The notes beneath the pieces are model-generated. The model worked only from the letters and a program-made list of their open reading frames with translations. It was not told the origin of the DNA and did not search any database. A stretch of DNA of 8,586 nucleotides from Candidatus Latescibacterota bacterium (lineage in GTDB: Bacteria; Latescibacterota; Latescibacteria; Latescibacterales; Latescibacteraceae), in NCBI GenBank assembly GCA_018656855.1, contig JABHYP010000242.1:1-8586 (forward strand), given 5' to 3'. Shown here piece by piece: positions 1-5,390 of this stretch (the first letter of the stretch is position 1; each line of letters begins with the position of its first letter). Both the position numbers and the translations under genes were made by a program.

Positions 1-681
1 ATCCCTGCACATAATGACGGTCTGATAAATGATTATATACATACAATAGCAACCGCACCGGATGGTACGATATGGGCAGGAACTATGACAGGAGTAAGCA
101 AATATGACGGTGATACGTGGATTTCTTATACTGTGGATAACGGATTAGCAAATAATCATGTCACTTCAATAGCGTGTGGTTCTGAAGGTGAGGTATGGAT
201 CGGCAGCGACCAAGGTGGTGGTGTGTCCCATTATAATGGTGAAACATGGACAACATTCACAACCGATGATGGACTGGGACATAATAGTATTTCTGCATTA
301 GCAGTTGGTCCCGACAATACTGTATGGATCGGATCTGCTGGAGGCTTGCAACATTATATTCCCGAGACAGGAACATTCGTAAATGAAACCGATATACTGC
401 CGGAAGAAATCAAAATCATCTCAAATTATCCCAATCCGTTCAATCCTGAAACGACAATAGAATTCACCCTGCCGAGCGAATCTGCAGTTGACCTCTCTAT
501 CTACAACATCACAGGCCAAAAGGTGCGGACAATTGTCTCTGAATCAATGATTGCAGGAATACATTCCATCCGCTGGGACGGAACAAGCGAAAGCGGGCAG
601 ACTTTATCATCAGGAGTCTATATTGCACGGATTACTATGGGAGAAAAAGTTGCGGCAAGGAGTATGATGTTGATGAAGTAG
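1..681 (+). CDS. Secreted beta-propeller protein with C-terminal sorting tail (5' end outside the window)
   Basis: The frame is open from base 1 to the stop at 679-681, giving 226 residues; the true start lies upstream. The first ~125 residues hold three propeller blades with the pattern 'T(V/I)W(I/A)G(T/S)..GV(S)(K/H)Y(D/N)G(D/E)TW', as in the two-component-regulator propeller repeat (Reg_prop, PF07494). They match blades 5 to 7 of the next gene. The last ~88 residues are a sorting/FlgD-like Ig tail starting at 'NYPNPFNPETTIEF' and containing 'SIYNITGQKVRT' and 'SSGVYIARI', typical of type IX secretion substrates (TIGR04183-like). I infer an exported or surface-attached protein that binds a ligand or partner; no catalytic motif is visible. 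A 60-base gap separates it from its paralogue, so the two are probably co-transcribed. Although the propeller repeat is named after sensor kinases, no kinase or transmembrane part is present. Confidence 0.9.
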   Translation: MPAHNDGLINDYIHTIATAPDGTIWAGTMTGVSKYDGDTWISYTVDNGLANNHVTSIACGSEGEVWIGSDQGGGVSHYNGETWTTFTTDDGLGHNSISALAVGPDNTVWIGSAGGLQHYIPETGTFVNETDILPEEIKIISNYPNPFNPETTIEFTLPSESAVDLSIYNITGQKVRTIVSESMIAGIHSIRWDGTSESGQTLSSGVYIARITMGEKVAARSMMLMK

Positions 682-689
682 AATATTTA

Positions 690-703
690 TTGTTATATAA
701 CAA
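690..703. other. 14-bp perfect palindrome between the propeller genes
   Basis: TTGTTATATAACAA is its own reverse complement and lies 8 bases after the stop of the first propeller gene, 39 bases before the start of the second. It could be a regulator site or chance in AT-rich DNA. It has no loop and no T-run, so it is not a convincing terminator. Confidence 0.25.
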
Positions 704-730
704 ACATCCTGCAAATTGGCCACTTGATTC

Positions 731-736
731 AGGAGG
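731..736 (+). promoter_or_regulatory. Ribosome binding site AGGAGG that fixes the start at 742
   Basis: A perfect AGGAGG lies 5 bases before the ATG at 742. It rules out the in-frame TTG at 724, which lies upstream of the site and would add six residues in front of the signal peptide. Confidence 0.85.
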
Positions 737-741
737 CTTCC

Positions 742-2019
742 ATGAAATGTCTGACAACAGCGCTCGTAATGTTCATGTTGCTTATTGTTTCTCAAGACTC
801 ATTAGCTGGTGGTACCTGGACAACGGTTTCAATGTATTCTATGAGATCAATAGCCGTTGTTTCTGATGTAGAGGCATGGTTCTCAGATGGGAATAGTGTA
901 TTGCGATATGATGGAGAAACGCGGACATCATTCACTTATGAAGGGGGATTTAGTAATAAAAATTATGTTTATTCAATTGCTGGTAGTTCTGAAGGTGATG
1001 TATGGTTCGGAACAAGTAACGGAGTAACCCGATATGACGGTGAAACATGGACAACATTCGATAAAGGTGAAGATGGTTTGCTTGATGGTGAAGGCCCTTT
1101 TGGTTCAATAGCCGTAACTCCGGGGGGTATCGTATGGGCTTCAATATCAGGTGTTGGAGTTTGCCGATATGATGGTGAGACGTGGACAACGTTCACTAAG
1201 GATGATGGGCTTGGCAATAATGATGTTACGTCAGTAGCAGTTCTTACTAATGATATTATTTTATTTGGCTCATATAGGTATGGAATAAGTATTTATCATG
1301 GGGGGGGATGGTCATATGTCGATTTTAATGATGGGCTAATATCTAATTATACAACATCAATAACAATAACACAAGATGGTGTGATATGGGTAGGTACTAT
1401 TCATGGAGTTAGTAAACATGATGGTGAGAAGTGGATTTCATATACTTTTACTGACGGATTAGTAAGTAAATATGGAGGAATATTTTATGGTAGTCCTGAA
1501 TATGTCACCTCAATAGCGACCGGTTCTGATGGTTTAGTATGGGTCGGAACAGATGAGGGATTATATTGTTATAATGGGGAAACATGGACGACTTTTAATA
1601 CAGATGATGGGCTTGCAAATAATAGGATTTATTCATTAGCAGTTAGTCCTGATAATACTGTATGGATCGGAACAGGTGGATTATTATCCCGATATATTCC
1701 CGATACAGGAACATTCGTGGAAGAAACCGATGTAATACCGGAAGAAATTGAAATCATCTCAAATTATCCTAATCCGTTCAATCCTGAAACGACAATAGAA
1801 TTCTCCCTCCCGGGCGAATCAGCAGTTGACCTCTCTATCTACAATATCACGGGCCAGAAAGTGCGGACGCTTGTCTCTGAACCAATGACCGCAGGAACAC
1901 ATTCCATCCACTGGAGCGGAACAAGTGATAGCGGACAGGCTTTATCTTCGGGTGTGTATATTTCACGGATTATTATGGGAAATAAGGTTGCGTCAAGGAG
2001 TATGATGCTGATGAAATAG
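742..2019 (+). CDS. Secreted seven-bladed beta-propeller protein with C-terminal sorting tail
   Basis: The protein has 425 residues. Residues 1-22 are a Sec signal peptide (MKCLTTALVMFMLLIVSQ..., likely cut after 'SLA'). Residues ~35-325 hold seven repeats of ~40 residues, starting near 36, 78, 122, 164, 206, 257 and 298. The consensus is 'SIA...G.VW.GT..GV.RYDGETWTTF..DDGL.NN.VT', as in Reg_prop (PF07494). Seven units fit one closed propeller. Blade 4 (~164-205) is the most degenerate, and blade 5 carries ~10 extra residues ('KYGGIFYGSPEY' region). Residues 340-425 are a sorting tail beginning 'NYPNPFNPET', nearly the same as that of the upstream gene. I infer export by Sec and then by a type IX-like route to the cell surface. 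No enzyme motif is seen, so binding or scaffolding is the best guess. The gene is the tandem paralogue of 1-681. Confidence 0.9.
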   Translation: MKCLTTALVMFMLLIVSQDSLAGGTWTTVSMYSMRSIAVVSDVEAWFSDGNSVLRYDGETRTSFTYEGGFSNKNYVYSIAGSSEGDVWFGTSNGVTRYDGETWTTFDKGEDGLLDGEGPFGSIAVTPGGIVWASISGVGVCRYDGETWTTFTKDDGLGNNDVTSVAVLTNDIILFGSYRYGISIYHGGGWSYVDFNDGLISNYTTSITITQDGVIWVGTIHGVSKHDGEKWISYTFTDGLVSKYGGIFYGSPEYVTSIATGSDGLVWVGTDEGLYCYNGETWTTFNTDDGLANNRIYSLAVSPDNTVWIGTGGLLSRYIPDTGTFVEETDVIPEEIEIISNYPNPFNPETTIEFSLPGESAVDLSIYNITGQKVRTLVSEPMTAGTHSIHWSGTSDSGQALSSGVYISRIIMGNKVASRSMMLMK

Positions 2020-2060
2020 TTGAAATTTTCTTTTGGCTGATGAGAACAGGAAAAATTAGC

Positions 2061-2129
2061 CACGGATAAACACGGATAAAATTTATAATTATAGATTTCT
2101 GAACCACGATTCTCATGATTTATGAGATT
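2061..2129. repeat. CACGGATAAA tandem pair and TCTGAACC-type degenerate repeat
   Basis: Two exact copies of CACGGATAAA stand head to tail at 2061-2080. At 2098 a stretch opening with TCTGAACC follows and contains the hairpin TCTCAT (2111-2116) / ATGAGA (2122-2127). It resembles the left arm of the foldback element at 3418. Short repeats of the type 'CCACGGATTAACACGGATT' and 'GAACCACTGATTACACAGATT' recur between genes in many genomes of this kind (from memory). The function is unknown. Confidence 0.6.
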
Positions 2130-2230
2130 CCCCGTATTTATTACTGCCGCGAACCTCTGCTTATACATAATTATTGTCCGGAGAAAATTATTGTATCAAA
2201 GGGATTATGTAAGGTTTTTAATAATCCCCG

Positions 2231-2402
2231 TTGAAAAGCCCCGCGGGCGCAAAGATTTTTCGGATGAAGAATTGCAGCCTGTCTGAACGGGACGAAGTTC
2301 CGTGAGTTCTGCAATTCCCGAAAAAACTGAAGCGAACGAGGGATATGGCTTTGCACAGGGCGTGCTTTCTTTGGTACTTTCTTTGCACGAGCAAAGAAAG
2401 TA
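2231..2402. repeat. Structured intergenic repeat element with three nested or adjacent stems
   Basis: Three pairings are visible. The outer stem pairs TTTTTCGG (2256-2263) and GAATTGCAG (2269-2277) with CTGCAATTCCCGAAAAA (2309-2325): 17 perfect pairs broken only by a 5-base bulge (2264-2268). Inside it, ACGGGAC (2287-2293) pairs with GTTCCGT (2297-2303) around GAA, with one G-T pair. Downstream is a perfect 12-bp hairpin, 2375-2386 with 2391-2402. The minus strand is open for 79 codons across the element; translations such as 'FFARAKKVPKKARPVQ' look like the spurious proteins often annotated on such repeats (from memory). I see this as a mobile or RNA-forming repeat, not a gene. The 166 bases that follow, up to 2568, are AT-rich with no clear signal. 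Confidence 0.65.
2375..2402. other. Perfect 12-bp hairpin with ACGA loop
   Basis: TACTTTCTTTGC and GCAAAGAAAGTA flank a four-base loop at 2387-2390. The 5' arm core CTTTCTTTG also occurs at 2365-2373, so the 3' arm could pair with either copy. There is no T-run after it on the + strand. It forms the end of the structured repeat. Confidence 0.6.
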
Positions 2403-2568
2403 AATATCATTTTGGATAGAAACTAAAGCAGAATTCTTTAGGTGTAGAATATATTAGCTTTGTATACATATATTTGGCATAACTAACTTTTGTGAAGAAC
2501 AAAAAAATCTTTATCTATCAGAGCATGAGTATCTACATTATTTTTATAGATGAATCCTTCACCCTTTC

Positions 2569-3333
2569 ATGCCGAGTTCGGTAATGCCCAGACAAGCCAT
2601 GTTCCGTTTTTATGAGGAGCTTAACGATTTTCTTCCCGAAGATAAGAGGAAAATAACCTTTACGCATGAATTTACCGGCAAACCTTCAATAAAAGATGTT
2701 ATCGAGGCTATAGGGATACCCCATACGGAGGTTGATCTTATCCTGATCAACGGCAAATCCGTTACATTTTCATATCACCTTCAGAATGGGGATATGGTTT
2801 CAGTGTATCCGGTATTTGAGTCTCTCGATATTTCAAACGTAACTCACCTGAGGGAGAAACCGCTTCGTAAACCGAGATTTATACTTGACGTGCATCTTGG
2901 CAAATTAGCCAAATATCTCAGAATGCTTGGATTTGATACGCTGTATGATAATGATTATGATGATTCAAGGATTATCGAATTAGCTGATGAGGAAAAACGT
3001 ACGATATTGACCAGAGATGTCGGACTGCTGAAAAATAATACCGTAACTCATGGTTACTGGATAAGGGCATTGAATTCGGAAGAACAGTTAAAAGAGGTGA
3101 TTTCCAGATTCGACCTTTCTTCGAGCATTAAATCCTTTTCCCGCTGTACAGTTTGTAACGGTAAAATGCAGTGTGTGGCAAAAGAATCTGTCATGGAGCA
3201 ACTGAAGCCGAAAACAAGGCAGTATTACAATGAATTCTATCAGTGCTCAGACTGTGGAAAAATTTATTGGAAAGGATCGCATTATAACAGGATGAAAGAT
3301 TTTATCGGAAATTTGAAAAAAATAAATCTGTAA
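2569..3333 (+). CDS. Ub-Mut7-C protein: ubiquitin-like domain fused to PIN-like RNase domain and zinc ribbon
   Basis: The protein has 254 residues. Residues ~10-84 ('FRFYEELNDFLP' through 'NGDMVSVYPVFESL') fit the ThiS/ubiquitin-like domain Ub-Mut7C (PF14451). Residues ~102-180 fit the Mut7-C domain (PF01927), a PIN-like nuclease fold, with 'RFILDVHLGKLAKYLRMLGFDT' (D107) and 'ILTRDVGLL' (D150) as likely metal-binding acids. A zinc ribbon follows, with C193-x-x-C196 and C226-x-x-C229, then 'KIYWKGSHYNRM'. This is the usual length and order for the family, predicted to be a cytoplasmic RNase; its substrate is not established. The gene stands alone between repeat-rich gaps. Only ATG codons at 2569, 2584 and 2599 are possible starts, because a stop lies at 2551. 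None has a good Shine-Dalgarno. The start at 2584 ('MPRQAMFRFYEEL') fits family N-termini at least as well. Confidence 0.88.
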   Translation: MPSSVMPRQAMFRFYEELNDFLPEDKRKITFTHEFTGKPSIKDVIEAIGIPHTEVDLILINGKSVTFSYHLQNGDMVSVYPVFESLDISNVTHLREKPLRKPRFILDVHLGKLAKYLRMLGFDTLYDNDYDDSRIIELADEEKRTILTRDVGLLKNNTVTHGYWIRALNSEEQLKEVISRFDLSSSIKSFSRCTVCNGKMQCVAKESVMEQLKPKTRQYYNEFYQCSDCGKIYWKGSHYNRMKDFIGNLKKINL

Positions 3334-3376
3334 CGGCCGGGACTTTAAAAAAATTGAATAATCACATTCTGATACT

Positions 3377-3394
3377 ATTATCTGGTTAGATAAT
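3377..3394 (+). terminator. Weak hairpin after the Mut7-C gene
   Basis: ATTATCT and AGATAAT form a perfect 7-bp stem around GGTT, 43 bases after the stop codon. The stem is AT-rich and no T-run follows, so it is at best a weak or processing-type 3' end. Confidence 0.25.
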
Positions 3395-3417
3395 GATATC
3401 ACATAATTAAGTACATT

Positions 3418-3565
3418 GTCTGAACCGCTGATTACACAGATTATATGATTGACTATGATTAACTGATTTGGAGTCTGTGTAATTAACTACCCCGATGCAA
3501 GCATTGAGGAATTCTTTCGATTAAATCATGGTAGTCAGTTAATCAGAGTAATCAGCGGTTCAGAC
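3418..3565. repeat. 148-bp foldback (MITE-like) element
   Basis: The ends are an 18-bp perfect inverted repeat, GTCTGAACCGCTGATTAC at 3418-3435 and its complement at 3548-3565. It extends to 26 bp (3418-3443 / 3540-3565) with two mismatches. Further pairs lie inside: GATTAACTGA (3457-3466) with TCAGTTAATC (3535-3544), and ACTAC (3486-3490) with GTAGT (3531-3535). The apex, near 3490-3520, holds a small CGATG/CATTG hairpin. There is no coding potential. It could be a non-autonomous transposable element or a repeat transcribed as a long hairpin. No clear target-site duplication is visible. Confidence 0.7.
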
Positions 3566-3602
3566 TTTTTATTGAATATTTTCAGGTTTGTGAATAATCC
3601 GT

Positions 3603-3648
3603 GATTGATTTCTTTCAATCCGGTTAATCTCATTAATCCCGGTTCAGA
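3603..3648. repeat. Degenerate repeat debris next to the foldback element
   Basis: GATTGA (3603-3608) pairs with TCAATC (3615-3620). Then come 'GGTTAATC' and 'ATTAATCC' and a further GGTTCAGA (3641-3648), the same octamer that ends the foldback element. It looks like a decayed copy of the same repeat family. The remainder up to 3812 is AT-rich and shows no gene or convincing promoter. Confidence 0.45.
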
Positions 3649-3812
3649 ATAACAATTAACAGTTTCTTTCCTGTTTCTGAAAAAGTTCTTCTTTTATGAC
3701 AAAATTCTCTTTATTATTTTCTAATGAATATTCGGCAAGCTTTTTTTTCGGCTCGATGAAGCAGAAACTGGAATCTGAGATATGAAAACTGACTAATTTT
3801 TACTTTTTGAGC

Positions 3813-3818
3813 AGGAGG
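3813..3818 (+). promoter_or_regulatory. Ribosome binding site AGGAGG that fixes the start at 3825
   Basis: A perfect AGGAGG lies 6 bases before ATG 3825. The upstream in-frame TTG at 3807 would put residues in front of the twin-arginine signal and lies before this site, so it is rejected. Confidence 0.85.
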
Positions 3819-3824
3819 CAGATT

Positions 3825-5141
3825 ATGAAGCGGCGGTCATTTTTAGAGACGGGCTTAGGTACCACTGCCCTTGCAGCCGGAATGACAGGCTGCACCGAAA
3901 AGGAGCAGCAGATTACTCCCGGAGTAGATTCCGGCGACATAAGTGTGATAGGCGTGAAAACACTCGAAGAGCTTCGGGACCTGTATCGGTATGACATTTT
4001 TGATGATTTTGTCGTCTTCTTCGACAGGTATATTGTCGATCAAAAGTACGGCGGCTTTCTGTGTACTACCGATCACGACGGAACCAACATCAGTACAAAT
4101 AAAAGCGCAACCACACTGGGGAGAGGTATCTGGTGTTACTCGTTTTTATACAACAACCTCGCAAAGGAAGACCGGTTTCTCGACATTGCGTCGAAAGCGG
4201 TGGAATTTACCATGAAACACCACCCCTCAGGCGACAACTTCTGGCCCGGCAACTATTCGCAGGAAGGCCAGACTGACAAATCGGGCAGAGGGGGGCTTGC
4301 GGGCGACTGCTATATCGCCGAGGGGCTTGCCGAGTACGGGAAAGCGACTGGCGAGCGAAAGTACATCGACATTGGCAAGGAAACAATGACCAAGTGCATG
4401 AAGATATATGACAGACCGGATTTCCAGGATGGTGCAAGCCCGTACCCAGGCGCGAGAAATCTCTGGTACTGGATGCTTTTCATGTGGTTCGGTACAAACA
4501 CACTTAAGTATGAATCCGATCCGGAACTGGAAAAAAGAACCGCCCGGTGCGTAAGCGCCATCATGGACCACCACCAGCACCCGAAATTCGATCTCATGAA
4601 CAATGTCATCAATCACGATCTTTCACGCTCTGATGATCCGAAATATTCCGAGTGTGCCGGATGCGGCCATGCCACTGAGGCAACATGGATGATACTGTAC
4701 GAGGCAGTGCGTAAAAAGGACAGGGCGCTGTTCGACCTCACCGCCGAGAGATTCAGCCGCCATGCCGTAGTAAGTAAGGATGACGTTTACGGCGGTTATT
4801 TCAACGACTGTATTAATGTCGACGAGAACAGGTGGCAGCTTTCAAAAATCACATGGGCGAACACGTTCATACTTATCAATTCCCTGTACATTATCGAACA
4901 CACGGGCGCGCAGTGGGCGAAAGACATATTCAGCGATCAATTTGATTATGTACGGGAGAACTATCCTCTCAAAAAGTACGGGTATCATATGTGGGAGGGA
5001 AATACCGACAGAAAATTCACACATGTTCCCCATGTCAGGAGAAAAGGGATTTACCACCACCAGCGTCATCTCATGCTCAACCTCCTGTCTCTCGAAAGAA
5101 TGATTGCGCAAGGGGGAAAGATATCGGGAATGTTTGCATAG
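3825..5141 (+). CDS. Tat-exported lipoprotein of the N-acylglucosamine 2-epimerase (AGE) fold, catalytic-type
   Basis: The protein has 438 residues. It opens with a twin-arginine signal (MKRRSFLETG), a short hydrophobic stretch and a lipobox-like 'MTGC', so C23 is the likely lipidated residue. Residues ~45-430 look like an (alpha/alpha)6 barrel of the AGE superfamily (PF07221). The marks are 'YGGFLCTTDHDG' (75-86), 'LGRGIWCYSFLYNN' with R100, 'CGHATEATW' (280-288), 'DDVYGGYF' (319-326) and 'HHQRHLMLNLL' (411-421). H282 and E285 match the H-x-x-E pair used by AGE/YihS-type enzymes, and H415 may be the second catalytic His. The 'K..W.Q.E' stretch usual later in the family is here 'KITWANTF', so Q and E are missing. 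A C277-x-x-C280 pair sits directly before the motif. Family members interconvert sugars (GlcNAc/ManNAc, mannose/fructose types); the substrate here is unknown. A hydrolase or lyase of the same fold is the alternative. A paralogue follows at 5391. Confidence 0.8.
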   Translation: MKRRSFLETGLGTTALAAGMTGCTEKEQQITPGVDSGDISVIGVKTLEELRDLYRYDIFDDFVVFFDRYIVDQKYGGFLCTTDHDGTNISTNKSATTLGRGIWCYSFLYNNLAKEDRFLDIASKAVEFTMKHHPSGDNFWPGNYSQEGQTDKSGRGGLAGDCYIAEGLAEYGKATGERKYIDIGKETMTKCMKIYDRPDFQDGASPYPGARNLWYWMLFMWFGTNTLKYESDPELEKRTARCVSAIMDHHQHPKFDLMNNVINHDLSRSDDPKYSECAGCGHATEATWMILYEAVRKKDRALFDLTAERFSRHAVVSKDDVYGGYFNDCINVDENRWQLSKITWANTFILINSLYIIEHTGAQWAKDIFSDQFDYVRENYPLKKYGYHMWEGNTDRKFTHVPHVRRKGIYHHQRHLMLNLLSLERMIAQGGKISGMFA

Positions 5142-5163
5142 ATTAATTCATAACATTTTCAGC

Positions 5164-5240
5164 AGTAGGGGCGATGCATTCTGTTGGAAACATGTTCCAA
5201 AATGAAAATGATTATATATCGGGATTGCATCGCCCCTACT
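5164..5240. repeat. 77-bp inverted-repeat element between the AGE genes
   Basis: AGTAGGGGCGATGCA (5164-5178) is perfectly repeated in reverse complement at 5226-5240. The 47-base loop contains TTGGAA (5184-5189) pairing with TTCCAA (5195-5200). 'GTAGGGGCGA...TCGCCCCTAC' ends are common on small repeats in many bacteria (from memory). In RNA it would be a strong stem. It could weaken read-through between the AGE genes, but no T-run follows. Confidence 0.7.
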
Positions 5241-5245
5241 AATCC

Positions 5246-5270
5246 GTTGGGGCACATTCCAACCGTGCCC
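5246..5270. repeat. Small hairpin attached to the inverted-repeat element
   Basis: GGGCAC (5250-5255) pairs with GTGCCC (5265-5270). Alternatively GTTGG (5246-5250) pairs with CCAAC (5259-5263). The two foldings exclude each other. It directly follows the 77-bp element and may be part of the same repeat. Confidence 0.4.
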
Positions 5271-5315
5271 AATAAATCAATTCTCAGCGGTGACGATATT
5301 TTATGAATAATCCGG

Positions 5316-5347
5316 TTTACATGACCTGATAAAAAGTCTACTATAAT
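5316..5347 (+). promoter_or_regulatory. Possible promoter for the second AGE gene
   Basis: A perfect TATAAT lies at 5342-5347, with TTTACA at 5316-5321 as a possible -35 box. The 20-base spacing is longer than the usual 17. Transcription would begin about 35-40 bases before the ATG at 5391. If real, the second AGE gene and the GH114-like gene can be expressed independently of the first. Confidence 0.35.
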
Positions 5348-5390
5348 TGTTCGATTACTGTTCATTTTCTCTTTTTCTCCGGAGGCCCGG

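Noticed and set aside
2035..2061. Hairpin GGCTGAT/ATTAGCC after the second propeller gene as a terminator
   Set aside because: The stem includes a G-T pair, the loop is 13 bases and no T-run follows.
2061..2080. CRISPR array start
   Set aside because: Only two 10-bp units stand head to tail without spacers, and no cas gene is near.
1839..2168. 109-codon open frame on the minus strand
   Set aside because: Half of it is the shadow of the sorting-tail coding region and the rest is repeat DNA. It has no start signal and no protein-like pattern.
2171..2410. 79-codon open frame on the minus strand
   Set aside because: It lies exactly over the structured repeat, has no ribosome site and reads like the spurious proteins often called on such repeats. 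The pairing of the DNA explains the conservation better.
4227..4616. 129-codon open frame on the minus strand
   Set aside because: It lies wholly inside the first AGE gene, whose protein has clear family motifs.
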